This document shows, piece after piece, positions 27,420 to 36,523 of a stretch of 64,000 nt of DNA. A model generated the notes under the pieces. The model searched no databases and was not told where the DNA came from. It saw only the letters and a program-made list of their open reading frames with translations. The stretch is from positions 558,001-622,000 of the forward strand of contig NZ_JAJFZN010000001.1 of NCBI RefSeq assembly GCF_020731145.1. Direction: 5' to 3'. Each line of letters starts with the position of its first letter. Within the stretch, counting starts at the first letter, position 1. The DNA is from Sneathiella sp. HT1-7 (GTDB taxonomy: Bacteria > Pseudomonadota > Alphaproteobacteria > Sneathiellales > Sneathiellaceae). A program made the position numbers and the translations under genes.

Positions 27420-28481
27420 ATGGCGCGTCGGCCCGATTTTTTTGGCGCCGGGAAACGCAAACAGATGACGGATCGGCTAATGGCAATTTCAAAGGGCGCG
27501 GCAACGATGGGAGTTGACGAAACGAACGACCTTGTTGCCGCCCGAAAAGTCCTGAGAACAGAGGCCGATGCGATTTTGCAGCTGCTGGAAGATCTCAACG
27601 ATGAATTTATCAAAGCCTTAGATTTTATCTTTAAGGCACGTGGCCGGGTCATTGTCAGCGGCATGGGCAAAAGCGGGCATATCGGCAATAAGATTGCCGC
27701 GACACTTGCGTCCACGGGCACACCTGCGCAATTCGTTCATCCAGCAGAGGCAAGCCACGGCGATCTTGGCATGATCACCAAGGACGATGTCGTGATATGT
27801 CTGTCGAATTCCGGTGGCACGAAAGAGCTAAGCGATATCATTGCCTATACCCGGCGGTTCCATATCCCGCTTATCGCGATCGTTGGCAAGGCGGATAGTA
27901 CACTTGGCCGACGCGCCGATGCGCTGTTACTCCTGCCGGATGTTCCGGAGGCCTGCCCGATGGGTCTGGCGCCGACAACCTCGACAACGGCTACCTTGGC
28001 GATGGGGGATGCGTTGGCGGTTGCTCTGCTTTCCCGCCGTGGTTTCGATGCAGAACAGTTCCGCGTCTTTCACCCGGGCGGGAAGCTTGGCGGCTCCCTG
28101 ATCAAGGTTGCCGACCTAATGCATACCGGAGAGGCCATGCCACTTGTCGGTGAAAACACATTGATGAGCGAAGCGCTGATAGAAATATCAACGAAAAGCT
28201 TCGGCTGCGTTGGCATTCTAAATGCGAACGAAGCGCTTATCGGAATCATTACGGATGGTGACTTGCGGCGCCATATGGGCGCAGACCTTCTCGGCAAACC
28301 CGTTAGTGAAGTCATGACACGCGACCCGCAGACGATTACGTCCAGAGCGCTTGCAGGTGAAGCCCTCGCCCAGATGAATTCCACCGGCTTTAACGGCATT
28401 ACTTGTCTTTTCGTGGTCGATGACGGCCAGACGATTGGCATCATCAGCGTACATGACTGCCTGCGCAGCGGGGTCATGTAA
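27420..28481 (+). CDS. kdsD: Arabinose-5-phosphate isomerase KdsD
   Basis: Up to 353 residues: a SIS sugar-isomerase domain (with GMGKSGHIGNKIAATLASTGT and LSNSGGTKEL) and two C-terminal CBS domains. It converts ribulose 5-phosphate to arabinose 5-phosphate, the first step of Kdo synthesis for LPS. The first ATG at 27420 gives a longer N-terminus than usual; starts at 27465 or 27510 would give closer to the family length of about 330. It leads directly into lptC with a three-base gap, so this unit couples Kdo synthesis to LPS export. Confidence 0.92.
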   Translation: MARRPDFFGAGKRKQMTDRLMAISKGAATMGVDETNDLVAARKVLRTEADAILQLLEDLNDEFIKALDFIFKARGRVIVSGMGKSGHIGNKIAATLASTGTPAQFVHPAEASHGDLGMITKDDVVICLSNSGGTKELSDIIAYTRRFHIPLIAIVGKADSTLGRRADALLLLPDVPEACPMGLAPTTSTTATLAMGDALAVALLSRRGFDAEQFRVFHPGGKLGGSLIKVADLMHTGEAMPLVGENTLMSEALIEISTKSFGCVGILNANEALIGIITDGDLRRHMGADLLGKPVSEVMTRDPQTITSRALAGEALAQMNSTGFNGITCLFVVDDGQTIGIISVHDCLRSGVM

Positions 28482-28484
28482 AAC

Positions 28485-29162
28485 ATGAAGCGCGTAGATG
28501 CCCTACCAACAAAAGATGAAATCTCCAACGAGACACTTGCCGGCACAGCGGACTTCGTTGGCACACCGGGTCTGGCTGAATTGAAGTTCAACGCCCGATA
28601 CAGTCATTTTGTTTCCGTTATCAAATTCATACTGTTGGGACTTGCAATCCTTCTGGTCGGCCTGGCATTTATCCTCCCCAATCTTGATAAGCCCGAAGGC
28701 TTCAAGCTCGACTATGCGGATGTCACGGTATCCGATGACGGGCTGACGATGAAAAATCCGCAGTATGTCGCAAGTGATATTAACGAGCGGCAATATGTCG
28801 TGACGGCGGATACAGCGACGCAGAAGACAGCAACGGCCTCTCTTGTCTCACTTACGAATATTCAGGCAGATATCACACTTCCCAGTAAAGACTGGATTTC
28901 AATCTCTGCGCCAGCGGGTGAACTGGACACGGAAACCGGCGTGCTCGATCTCTATGGCGTGATTGACATTTTCAGCGACAGTGGCAACCAGTTCTCTGCC
29001 AATTCAGCTCAGGTCAACCTGAAGAAACGGACAATCACAAGCGACAATCGACTGAAAGGTCACGGCCCGCTCGGGGCCATTGAAGCGGATGGTCTTGCCG
29101 CGGACCAGATTACTGGTAACATACGATTTGACGGTAATGTCAAAATGACTATCAATCCTTAA
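28485..29162 (+). CDS. lptC: LPS export protein LptC
   Basis: A 225-residue bitopic protein. An N-terminal cytoplasmic piece of about 45 residues precedes one membrane helix (IKFILLGLAILLVGLAFI, about 46-63), then a periplasmic beta-jellyroll matching LptC (for example MKNPQYVASDINERQYVV). It connects the LptBFG transporter to LptA. It stands in the conserved order kdsD-lptC-lptA-lptB; lptF and lptG are not in this window. Confidence 0.88.
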   Translation: MKRVDALPTKDEISNETLAGTADFVGTPGLAELKFNARYSHFVSVIKFILLGLAILLVGLAFILPNLDKPEGFKLDYADVTVSDDGLTMKNPQYVASDINERQYVVTADTATQKTATASLVSLTNIQADITLPSKDWISISAPAGELDTETGVLDLYGVIDIFSDSGNQFSANSAQVNLKKRTITSDNRLKGHGPLGAIEADGLAADQITGNIRFDGNVKMTINP

Positions 29163-29185
29163 TAAAGAATCTTGGACATCCCCAA

Positions 29186-29743
29186 ATGCGCAGGCTGACA
29201 AAAAAAGTGAATATACTGACCCTTGCCATTGGCCTGCTTTTAATCGGCCTGCCACAAAGCACATTGGCGCAATCTGCACTCACGGGGGGTAGCATTGACA
29301 CCAACCAGCCGATTGAGATCACGGCAGACTCGTTAGAAGTGCAGCAAGCCAACCAGCTTGCCATTTTTGAGGGGAATGTTCAGGTTGTTCAGGGCGAGAT
29401 CAGGATGCGGGCCGCCAAGCTGATGGTGCATTATTCCGACAAAAACCAGTCAACAAATGGAGAGCCCGCCAACATTCGCCAGATCGACGCCTTAGGGGAT
29501 GTTTTTCTCTCCAGCCCGCGCGAAACAGCGCAGGGCGACAAAGGCGTCTACGATGTTACAAATAAGCAAATTGATTTGCAGGGAAATGTGGTATTAACGC
29601 AGGGAAAGAATGTTCTGCGTGGCAACAAGCTGACCCTGGATCTGATCACCGGCAAAAGCCGCGTTGAAGGCGGCGGCGCGACAGATGGCAGCACAGGCCG
29701 TGTAAAAGGGATTTTTGTTCCTGAAAAGAAAGCCGGCGAGTAG
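29186..29743 (+). CDS. lptA: LPS transport bridge protein LptA
   Basis: A 185-residue periplasmic protein. A signal peptide (about 1-28, ending LAQSA) precedes an OstA/LptA jellyroll with repeated beta strands such as [15 protein letters not shown] and [18 protein letters not shown]. LptA units form the bridge that carries LPS from LptC to LptD in the outer membrane. It is in the operon between lptC and lptB. Confidence 0.9.
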   Translation: MRRLTKKVNILTLAIGLLLIGLPQSTLAQSALTGGSIDTNQPIEITADSLEVQQANQLAIFEGNVQVVQGEIRMRAAKLMVHYSDKNQSTNGEPANIRQIDALGDVFLSSPRETAQGDKGVYDVTNKQIDLQGNVVLTQGKNVLRGNKLTLDLITGKSRVEGGGATDGSTGRVKGIFVPEKKAGE

Positions 29744-29757
29744 AGTTAGAGACGGAT

Positions 29758-30531
29758 ATGACAACAGGAACAGAGGAATTGGATCGGGGCCCGCGACTGG
29801 TAGCAGAAAATTCCGGCCTGAGAGCGCAAAACATCGGGAAGTCTTTTAAAAAGAGACCGATCCTTCGTGGCGTTGACATAACCGTCAACCGCGGTGAGGC
29901 CGTTGGCCTTTTGGGTCCAAACGGTGCCGGTAAGACAACCAGCTTCTATATCATTTCAGGATTACTGCGCCCAGACTACGGGACGATTTATCTTGACGGT
30001 CGCGATGTTACGGACCTCCCCATGTATCGTCGCGCCCGACTTGGTATCGGTTATCTGCCGCAGGAAGCATCGATTTTCCGTGGCATGAATGTAGAGCAGA
30101 ATATTCGATCCGTTCTTGAACTTATTGAGCCAGTCCGCGAAAAGCGCGAGAACCAGTTAGAGAGCCTGCTGGCAGAGTTTTCCATCTCACACCTTCGTCG
30201 CACGCCGTCGATTGCCCTGTCGGGTGGGGAGCGTCGCCGGGTTGAAATTGCACGCGCACTGGCGGGCCAGCCGAACTACATCATGCTGGACGAGCCCTTG
30301 GCGGGCATCGATCCAATCGCAGTCGGCGACATTCGCGATCTGGTTTCTCATCTCAAAGACAGGGGAATAGGTGTTCTGATTACGGAACATAATGTGCGTG
30401 AAACGCTTGATATCATTGACCGTGCATATATTCTTAACGAAGGACGTGTCATAAAGGAAGGAAATCCGTCGGAAATCGTATCCGATGAAGGAGTGAGACG
30501 CGTATATTTGGGGGATCGCTTCAATCTCTAG
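29758..30531 (+). CDS. lptB: LPS export ABC ATPase LptB
   Basis: A 257-residue ABC ATPase with Walker [10 protein letters not shown], signature ALSGGERRR, and Walker [13 protein letters not shown] followed by the switch histidine in ITEHNV. It powers LPS extraction by LptFG. An extended N-terminus of about 20 residues precedes the core. It is 14 bases after lptA and 33 bases before rpoN, the usual neighbour. Confidence 0.94.
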   Translation: MTTGTEELDRGPRLVAENSGLRAQNIGKSFKKRPILRGVDITVNRGEAVGLLGPNGAGKTTSFYIISGLLRPDYGTIYLDGRDVTDLPMYRRARLGIGYLPQEASIFRGMNVEQNIRSVLELIEPVREKRENQLESLLAEFSISHLRRTPSIALSGGERRRVEIARALAGQPNYIMLDEPLAGIDPIAVGDIRDLVSHLKDRGIGVLITEHNVRETLDIIDRAYILNEGRVIKEGNPSEIVSDEGVRRVYLGDRFNL

Positions 30532-30564
30532 ACAGCTTGAGATTGACGGGGATCAGGAGAGACA

Positions 30565-32112
30565 ATGGCGCTAACGCCCAGACTTGATCTAAGGCAAAGC
30601 CAGCAACTTGTGATGACACCACAGTTGCAGCAAGCAATTAAGCTGTTGCAATTGTCCAATCTCGACCTTGCCGCCTATGTGGAGCAAGAACTGGAGAAAA
30701 ACCCCCTCCTTGAACGCGATGAGACGCACCCCGATGAGGAAGAGTATCTTACTGCGGATAACGATAGAGACATCGAAAATGACAGGGATTCTACACCGCT
30801 TGAAGAAATAACCATTTCTGACGAAGCCCCCCTTTCAGCCGCTGAAAATACTGCCATCGACACAGATTACGACAATATCTATACAAGTGACGCCGCTCTC
30901 GATGCCCCGTCGGATGTGATTGGCGCGGATGCCGCCAATACCGGCGTTCTGGCGGCAAGTTCAGGGGGAAGCAGTTCCTTTTCCGGAACTGACCTCAATC
31001 TTGAGAATACATTGAGTGAGGAACTGTCACTTCACGACCATCTCAGTCAGCAGCTAAATCTCCTATCTCTGTCGCCAGCAGACAAACTGATTGCGTCATA
31101 CTTAATCGATATGGTGAGTGATGCGGGATACCTTGTTGGCGATCTAGGCAACGCGGCAGAAAATCTAGGCTGCACGACAGAAAGACTTCAGTCAGTTTTA
31201 GAAACGTTGCGCGGCTTGGAGCCAACCGGCGTTTTCGCTACTGATCTTACGGAATGCCTTGCTTTACAGCTAAAGGAAAAAAACCGCTACGATCCGGCCA
31301 TTGCAGCACTTCTTCAAAACCTGCCGATGCTGGCCGAAGGAAACCTCAAAGGTTTGCTGGAGGTTTGCGGCGTCGATCAGGAAGATCTCGCCGAAATGAT
31401 TGCGGAAATCAAGGCCCTCGATCCAAAGCCCGGACTGCAATTCGGCGGCGAGGTGGCCCAGACTGTAGTGCCCGATGTTTTCGTTCACCGGCGGCCGGAC
31501 GGTGGCTGGCAGATAGAGCTAAACAGCGAAACTCTGCCCAAGGTACTGGTTAACAATCGCTATTATTCGGTTATCAACAACAAATCGCGGCGTAAGGAAG
31601 AGAAAGAATATCTGTCCGAATGCCTGAACTCCGCCAACTGGCTGGTAAAATCCCTCGACCAGCGGGCGCATACTATACTAAAGGTTGCCACCGCGCTTGT
31701 CGAAGAGCAGGAAATGTTCTTCACTCAAGGCATTGAATTCCTCCGCCCGCTTAACCTTAAAACAATTGCCGAGGCGATCTCGATGCATGAGAGCACCGTC
31801 AGTCGCGTCACGTCCAATAAGTATCTGGCTACGTCCCGCGGAGTGTTTGAGTTAAAATACTTCTTCACTTCCGCCATCAACTCGACATCCGGTGGCGATT
31901 CCCATTCAGCTGCGTCCGTCCGGCATAAATTAAAACAGCTTGTGAATGATGAAGCCCCAAATCGTATTCTTTCCGACGACAAAATCGTTGAATTGATGAA
32001 ACTTCAGGGGATAGATATTGCACGGCGGACCGTTGCAAAGTATCGTGATGCTATGAATATTCCGTCGTCCGTGGAAAGACGGAGAATGAAGAAGCAGTTG
32101 ATTGCTTCATAA
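30565..32112 (+). CDS. rpoN: RNA polymerase sigma-54 factor
   Basis: A 515-residue sigma factor. Region I is the Gln-rich activator-contact helix (LRQSQQLVMTPQLQQAIKLL), region II is acidic, and region III holds the core- and DNA-binding parts ending in the RpoN box ARRTVAKYRDAMNIPSS. It directs transcription from -24/-12 promoters that need AAA+ activators. Two such sites occur in this window, before glnK-amtB and amt2. The acidic stretch between about residues 55 and 145 is long. It lies in the conserved order lptB-rpoN-hpf-ptsN. Confidence 0.96.
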   Translation: MALTPRLDLRQSQQLVMTPQLQQAIKLLQLSNLDLAAYVEQELEKNPLLERDETHPDEEEYLTADNDRDIENDRDSTPLEEITISDEAPLSAAENTAIDTDYDNIYTSDAALDAPSDVIGADAANTGVLAASSGGSSSFSGTDLNLENTLSEELSLHDHLSQQLNLLSLSPADKLIASYLIDMVSDAGYLVGDLGNAAENLGCTTERLQSVLETLRGLEPTGVFATDLTECLALQLKEKNRYDPAIAALLQNLPMLAEGNLKGLLEVCGVDQEDLAEMIAEIKALDPKPGLQFGGEVAQTVVPDVFVHRRPDGGWQIELNSETLPKVLVNNRYYSVINNKSRRKEEKEYLSECLNSANWLVKSLDQRAHTILKVATALVEEQEMFFTQGIEFLRPLNLKTIAEAISMHESTVSRVTSNKYLATSRGVFELKYFFTSAINSTSGGDSHSAASVRHKLKQLVNDEAPNRILSDDKIVELMKLQGIDIARRTVAKYRDAMNIPSSVERRRMKKQLIAS

Positions 32113-32170
32113 ATGGGATGCAACAAAGGATGCCTCTGGCACGGCGTTTTTCCGTTTCAAATAGCGTGTG

Positions 32171-32199
32171 TTGACATTGCCACGCGCAAAAACTATGGT
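32171..32199 (+). promoter_or_regulatory. Sigma-70-type promoter of hpf
   Basis: TTGACA (32171-32176) and TATGGT (32194-32199) are exactly 17 bases apart. Transcription would start near 32206, giving a leader of about 65 bases. This lets hpf-ptsN be expressed apart from rpoN. Confidence 0.65.
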
Positions 32200-32271
32200 C
32201 CCGCCCTCAAATGGAATTTAGCGCTATTTTTGGCGGGTATTGGCCTCACTTCTTAAGATTGGATCATTGAG

Positions 32272-32865
32272 ATGCATGTGATTGTAAAAGGTAAGCAGAT
32301 TGATGTCGGCGATGCCCTTCGCGAGCATATCGAAGGGAGTCTGGAAAACGGCGTTTCCAAATATTTCGATAATGCCATCGACGCTCAAGTAACACTGAGC
32401 AAGAACAGCCATAACTTTCACACAGAATGTAATGTTCATATCGGCTCTGGCATTGACGTTGCGGCCTCGGCCGATCATACGGATGCCTATAGCAGTTTCG
32501 ACGCTGCTTTAGAGCGCGTTGAGAAACAGCTCCGCCGGTATAAACGCCGACTTAAAAGCCATCACGGTAAAGAACGGTATCAGGCAAAAATGGCCTTTGC
32601 CGCCCAAAGCTATGTTCTGGCACCAGAGCCAGAAGAAGACCCATCCGAAACGGACGCCCAGGACGATTGGCAACCCATGATCATTGCGGAAAGTAGCGCA
32701 AATATTCCCGACTGCTCGGTGGGCGAAGCCGTAATGCGGATGGATCTTGCAAATCTGCCCGCCATGATGTTTCAGAACTCCTCCACGCGGGAACTGAATG
32801 TGGTGTATCGGCGGCCCGACGGCAATATCGGCTGGATCGACCCCAAAGTCGAAAAGTCCGCATAA
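32272..32865 (+). CDS. hpf: Ribosome hibernation promoting factor, long form
   Basis: A 197-residue protein with the S30AE domain at residues 1-105 (MHVIVKGKQIDVGDALREHI and the basic RRYKRRLKSHH end) and the C-terminal dimer domain (about 135-190, ending YRRPDGNIGWIDP). Long HPF joins two 70S ribosomes into inactive 100S particles in stationary phase or starvation. It lies between rpoN and ptsN and has its own consensus promoter. Confidence 0.92.
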   Translation: MHVIVKGKQIDVGDALREHIEGSLENGVSKYFDNAIDAQVTLSKNSHNFHTECNVHIGSGIDVAASADHTDAYSSFDAALERVEKQLRRYKRRLKSHHGKERYQAKMAFAAQSYVLAPEPEEDPSETDAQDDWQPMIIAESSANIPDCSVGEAVMRMDLANLPAMMFQNSSTRELNVVYRRPDGNIGWIDPKVEKSA

Positions 32866-32906
32866 ATTTTATTTGCCGTCTTAATTCAGCAACCAGATCA
32901 GGTATC

Positions 32907-33371
32907 ATGGAAATCAGTGATCTTATTCAGCCGCAGACTGTCTTTGCGGATCTGAAAGCAACCAGCAAAAAGCAGGCATTGCAGGAGTTGGCTCGCCGCG
33001 CCGCTGTTGTAACCGGCTGCGCCGAGCGGGACATTCTGGACGTTCTGATTGAACGCGAGCGTCTAGGCACCACAGGTATCGGCAAGGGCATTGCAATCCC
33101 TCACGGCAAACTTCCCGGAATTGACAAGGTGTATGGCATATTCGCGAAGCTGAGCACTAGCGTCGATTTCGATTCGATGGACAACCTGCCGGTCGATCTC
33201 ATGTTTTTGCTGCTGGCTCCTGAATCATCCGGCGCCGATCATCTCAAGGCTCTCGCCCGCGTATCCCGCACGCTACGGGACAAGGGGCGATGTGAAAAAC
33301 TGAGGGGCAGCCAGGATGCGGACGCTTTATACGCAATTCTGACCGAAGAAGGCGCACAGTCCGCCGCCTAA
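32907..33371 (+). CDS. ptsN: PTS-Ntr IIA protein PtsN
   Basis: A 154-residue EIIA-Ntr with the phosphorylated histidine H66 in IPHGKLPG and the GTTGIGKGIA approach strand. In the nitrogen PTS it takes phosphate from PtsP via NPr and regulates potassium transport, sigma-54 functions and stringent response. Neither ptsP nor ptsO is in the window. It ends the kdsD-to-ptsN gene line and converges with DUF1150. Confidence 0.93.
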   Translation: MEISDLIQPQTVFADLKATSKKQALQELARRAAVVTGCAERDILDVLIERERLGTTGIGKGIAIPHGKLPGIDKVYGIFAKLSTSVDFDSMDNLPVDLMFLLLAPESSGADHLKALARVSRTLRDKGRCEKLRGSQDADALYAILTEEGAQSAA

Positions 33372-33401
33372 TCCTATTGAGAGAAAATTTCGCTGCCGCG
33401 C

Positions 33402-33620
33402 CTAGTTAACCAGAAACGCCTCAAAATCATTCTGGCGAGCGACAACCATTGCGGCATCGGCTGATTTTTCTTCTCCGAGTTGCTGGCCATTGGCGGCGAA
33501 AATGCGAAACACAACGGCATCGTTTTCTCCAACGGCACGGATATAAGCCATATCCATAGATCCCAGCATACCAAAGGCAGCGGGACTTAGCTGGCGGAGA
33601 GTAGCTTCCTGATATTGCAT
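33402..33620 (-). CDS. DUF1150 family protein
   Basis: A 72-residue protein that matches the DUF1150 family of alphaproteobacteria (SPAAFGMLGSMDMAYIRAV, then a short beta-rich end). Its function is unknown. It lies 33 bases downstream of hsp20 on the same strand, the usual arrangement, so it is probably heat-induced with it. Confidence 0.82.
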   Translation of the reverse strand: MQYQEATLRQLSPAAFGMLGSMDMAYIRAVGENDAVVFRIFAANGQQLGEEKSADAAMVVARQNDFEAFLVN

Positions 33621-33653
33621 TTATAATACTCCTTAACGCGACCCAATAAATTA

Positions 33654-34112
33654 TTATTCAATAAATTCTGACGAATTGACGGGCTTCATTTCTTTTTTTG
33701 AACTTTTCTTTCTGATCTTGATTTGATGGCTTTCAGTTTTCGGCGTGGGCAACTGCAATTCAATATGTAGAAGGCCGTTTTCCATATCGGCGCCGGTAAC
33801 TTTCAACCCTTCCGCAAGAACAAATTTACGCTGGAACTGGCGGGCCGCGATTCCACGGTGAAGAAACACACGCTCCGACTCGTCCTTCTGCTTACCATGA
33901 ATGATAAGTTGGTTTTGTTCCAGTGTTATCTGAAGGTCGTCCTCGGTGAAACCGGCAACAGCAAGCGTGATGCGCAACTCTCTATCGCCCATCTGCTCAA
34001 TATTATAGGGCGGATAACCTTCCTTCGAAGATTTCGACAACTGGTCGAGAATCTGGTCAAACCGGTCAAAGCCGAGCATCAGCGGGTGATTAAATGATGA
34101 TGCACGCGGCAT
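33654..34112 (-). CDS. Small heat-shock protein Hsp20/IbpA
   Basis: A 152-residue alpha-crystallin-type chaperone. The N-terminus PLMLGFDRFDQILDQL is typical of the IbpA class; the alpha-crystallin domain spans about 38-130, and the conserved AxxxxGLL pattern is seen as GADMENGLLHIEL. It binds unfolding proteins during heat stress. Expression appears heat-controlled twice: an RpoH-type promoter and a ROSE-like hairpin that hides the ribosome site. Confidence 0.92.
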   Translation of the reverse strand: MPRASSFNHPLMLGFDRFDQILDQLSKSSKEGYPPYNIEQMGDRELRITLAVAGFTEDDLQITLEQNQLIIHGKQKDESERVFLHRGIAARQFQRKFVLAEGLKVTGADMENGLLHIELQLPTPKTESHQIKIRKKSSKKEMKPVNSSEFIE

Positions 34113-34116
34113 ACAT

Positions 34117-34140
34117 ATTCTCCTCCAAATGAGCGAGCCT
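34117..34140 (-). promoter_or_regulatory. ROSE-like RNA thermometer over the hsp20 ribosome site
   Basis: On the minus strand TCGCT (34136-34132) fits the ROSE consensus UYGCU and can pair with AGGA (34124-34121) of the Shine-Dalgarno, leaving G34134 unpaired. C34137-G34120 and C34131-G34125 extend the stem; the loop has five bases. The start codon is six bases past the SD. This is the family's typical layout, within a leader of about 80 bases. Confidence 0.65.
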
Positions 34141-34200
34141 GCTGCCGATCAGTTATTAACCGCAGCTTTGAATAGCCCAATAAGGCACTATCATTAAGTC

Positions 34201-34229
34201 ATGTAAGGATTCCCTGCCCTAGCATCAAG
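34201..34229 (-). promoter_or_regulatory. RpoH (sigma-32)-type promoter of hsp20
   Basis: On the minus strand CTTG (34229-34226) and CTTACAT (34207-34201) are 18 bases apart, matching the alphaproteobacterial heat-shock form CTTG-N17/18-CYTATNT except one base. Transcription would start near 34194. Confidence 0.6.
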
Positions 34230-34292
34230 GTAGGGTTTTACAAATTTCATGCGCACGGTATAAGTCGGTCATAACTTTCTACAAGAACAATA

Positions 34293-35816
34293 ATGGAAAA
34301 TAGAATGAGTATCGACCCGCAAAAGCAGGATTTAAAGATTGGTATCGTCGGCGCCGGCGCAATGGGCCGGGGCATCGCACAGGTATCCGCAACCGGCGGC
34401 ATGCTGGTTTATATTTTCGACGCCGCTGAAGGTGCCGCGGCAACAGCGAAAGATTTTATCACTTCCATGATAAGTCGTTCCGTTGAAAAAGGCCGCATGG
34501 AGAAAAGTGAAGGCGACGCAGCGATTGGGCGCCTTCATGTTGCTGAGGGCATCGACGGACTTTCGGAGTGCGATCTGGTCGTCGAGGCCATTGTCGAGAA
34601 TATCGACATCAAACAGAAGGTGTTCCAGCAACTCGAAAATATTGTCAGCCCAGACACCATTATCGCCTCCAACACATCAAGTATCCGAATTTCCTCCATA
34701 GCCTCGGCCTGCACCCATCGCGGTCGGATCGCGGGCCTGCATTTCTTCAACCCGGTCCCGCTGATGAAGCTGGTCGAGGTCATTAATGGCACAGACACAA
34801 GCGAAGATGTAACCAAGGCGCTTGAAGTCATCGGAAAGCGGATGGGCCGCGTTCCCGTCGTGGTCAAGGACGCACCCGGCTTCCTGGTTAATCTTGGTGG
34901 CCGTGCCTATACGACGGAAGCACTGAGGATCGTCTCTGAAGGCGTTGCAACACCGTTCCAGGTGGACGCCATCATGCGAGAAGCCTGCGGTTTCCGCATG
35001 GGCCCGTTCGAGCTTATTGACCTAACGGGGATTGACGTTAATTTTCCGGTCAGCCAGATTATTTACAACGGCTATTTTCAGGATAAGCGCCTGTCTACCT
35101 ATCCTCTGCATGAAAGCATGATGGAGGCGGGTCGCCTTGGTAAAAAAACCAAGGCCGGTTTTTACGAATATACCGAGGACAGCACAATCATCCGCCCGGA
35201 CGTAGAAGAGAAAATCTCCGCGAGCCCTGCGCGTCGTGTTGTGCTCGCGGAGCCTTCTGCCGCGCTGGATGGTTTGCTGCGGGATCTGGGCGTGAGTGTT
35301 CTTTCTGAGGACGATGGCACATCGCCTATTCTCGCTGATCCAATTGGAGAAGACTGCACGGCACTATGTGTCCGCCTCGGTCTTGATCCGAAACGTCTTG
35401 TCGCCATCGATACCCATACAGGCGTTTTCTCCCGCGCGACTGTTATGGCCGCCCCCGGTGCCAACGAAGAAATCGTTCAATCCGTTATGGCAATGTTGAG
35501 CGAGGTTTCCGGCGGCGTGACGCGTATCAAGGATAACCCGGGTTTCGTTGCCCAGCGTATCCGCGCGATGATCGCAAATCTTGGCTGTGAAATGGCCCAG
35601 ATCGGCGTTGCCACTCCGGAAGATATCGATAAAGGCATGAAGCTGGGGCTCAATTACCCATTAGGTTCAGTTGAGCTTGCAGATAATATGGGTACCCGGA
35701 ATTGCTTGACGATTATGGAAAAGCTGCAGGAAATTACCGGGGAAGATCGTTACCGACCAAGCCAATGGCTCCGCCGTCGCGCACTTCTGGACCTACCAAT
35801 CCACACATTGGATTAA
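34293..35816 (+). CDS. 3-hydroxyacyl-CoA dehydrogenase (double 3HCDH, PaaH-like)
   Basis: A 507-residue NAD-dependent dehydrogenase. The Rossmann motif IGIVGAGAMGRGIAQVS starts near residue 16, SNTSSIRIS and LHFFNPVPLMKLVEVI are the catalytic-domain landmarks, and two C-terminal 3HCDH domains (about 205-300 and 420-500) are present. It oxidises 3-hydroxyacyl-CoA in fatty acid, phenylacetate or butyrate metabolism; which one is not clear because no thiolase or hydratase is near. ATG 34293 or 34305 could be the start. A hairpin terminator follows its stop. Confidence 0.88.
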   Translation: MENRMSIDPQKQDLKIGIVGAGAMGRGIAQVSATGGMLVYIFDAAEGAAATAKDFITSMISRSVEKGRMEKSEGDAAIGRLHVAEGIDGLSECDLVVEAIVENIDIKQKVFQQLENIVSPDTIIASNTSSIRISSIASACTHRGRIAGLHFFNPVPLMKLVEVINGTDTSEDVTKALEVIGKRMGRVPVVVKDAPGFLVNLGGRAYTTEALRIVSEGVATPFQVDAIMREACGFRMGPFELIDLTGIDVNFPVSQIIYNGYFQDKRLSTYPLHESMMEAGRLGKKTKAGFYEYTEDSTIIRPDVEEKISASPARRVVLAEPSAALDGLLRDLGVSVLSEDDGTSPILADPIGEDCTALCVRLGLDPKRLVAIDTHTGVFSRATVMAAPGANEEIVQSVMAMLSEVSGGVTRIKDNPGFVAQRIRAMIANLGCEMAQIGVATPEDIDKGMKLGLNYPLGSVELADNMGTRNCLTIMEKLQEITGEDRYRPSQWLRRRALLDLPIHTLD

Positions 35817-35824
35817 CGCTGAAG

Positions 35825-35845
35825 CGCCCGTCTACTGGACGGGCG
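35825..35845 (+). terminator. Hairpin terminator between convergent genes
   Basis: CGCCCGTC (35825-35832) and GACGGGCG (35838-35845) form a perfect 8-bp GC-rich stem with loop TACTG, followed by TTTCGTCTT on the plus strand. It overlaps the last codon of the minus-strand gene ending at 35832. Confidence 0.65.
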
Positions 35846-36095
35846 TTTCGTCTTCACGTTCCGACGCCATCTGCGCCATTTCCTGAAGAGCGCCTGCAGC
35901 ATTGCCGCCGAGGCTGGTTTCTACCGCCTGCATCATAGTCGCAATCACGGCCGCCGTGAAATGTTCACGCTCAAGCCCGGCGGATACACAATCCTGCAAA
36001 GCTTTGTCGAGATGACCCGTGATTATCTCGGCAGCTTTATCCAGCTTGTCTTTAATTTCGGGATCAGGCGATGGCGGTGAAAAATTATCAGACAC
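35832..36095 (-). CDS. Small helical protein of unknown function
   Basis: An 87-residue acidic, alanine-rich, helical protein. Segments such as IKDKLDKAAEIITGHLDKAL and FTAAVIATMMQAVETSLG (about residues 14-33 and 46-63) suggest a small helical bundle. There is no signal peptide. I do not recognise the family. It lies 65 bases downstream of the nitrile hydratase operon on the same strand and may be cotranscribed, though nothing connects it to nitrile metabolism. Confidence 0.6.
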   Translation of the reverse strand: MSDNFSPPSPDPEIKDKLDKAAEIITGHLDKALQDCVSAGLEREHFTAAVIATMMQAVETSLGGNAAGALQEMAQMASEREDETPVQ

Positions 36096-36160
36096 ATGCT
36101 TTCCAGTTTTCTAGTTTCATTTGACCAGAGACATAAGACTTTGGAACACTATACGCAAAT

Positions 36161-36523
36161 CTATTTCGATGATTTACGGATTTCAATTGGCTGACCATGC
36201 GGCGTATGTTCCGACGCTTCTCGCCACTCTGCCTTTCGCGCAGAAAGCTGTTCAGGCGTGAGTAATGCTTTTTGATCGACGATTTTTTCTAGTGCCGAAA
36301 GCCAGCATTGGTAATAGGCAGCATTCCCGACACCTTGCCCCGACACTGTATCCGCTGCGATTTCAGCACCGAATACTTCCGCCCATTCACTCCAGCTAAA
36401 TTGGCCCCCTTCATTCAGTTTGACTGTCATGGCAAACGCCTGAGCTTGCCATGGCTCATCAAACACAGGTCCCTCTTCATCCTGCGGGATATTGATGGAT
36501 TGCAGAACTGGATCAAGCGCCAT
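36161..36523 (-). CDS. Nitrile hydratase accessory (activator) protein
   Basis: About 120 residues, matching the small beta-like activator that loads cobalt into the alpha subunit by subunit swapping (pattern GPVFDEPWQAQAFAMTVKL, WSEWAEVFGAEI, YYQCWLSALEKIV). The start at 36523 overlaps the beta gene by 11 bases; a longer open frame upstream runs inside the beta gene and is not typical. The order alpha-beta-activator is that of cobalt nitrile hydratases. Confidence 0.87.
   Translation of the reverse strand: MALDPVLQSINIPQDEEGPVFDEPWQAQAFAMTVKLNEGGQFSWSEWAEVFGAEIAADTVSGQGVGNAAYYQCWLSALEKIVDQKALLTPEQLSARKAEWREASEHTPHGQPIEIRKSSK

Noticed and set aside
32138-32151. TGGCACG before hpf resembling a sigma-54 -24 element
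   Set aside because: GG is followed at N10 by TT, so the -12 element is missing; a good TTGACA-17-TATGGT promoter lies just downstream.
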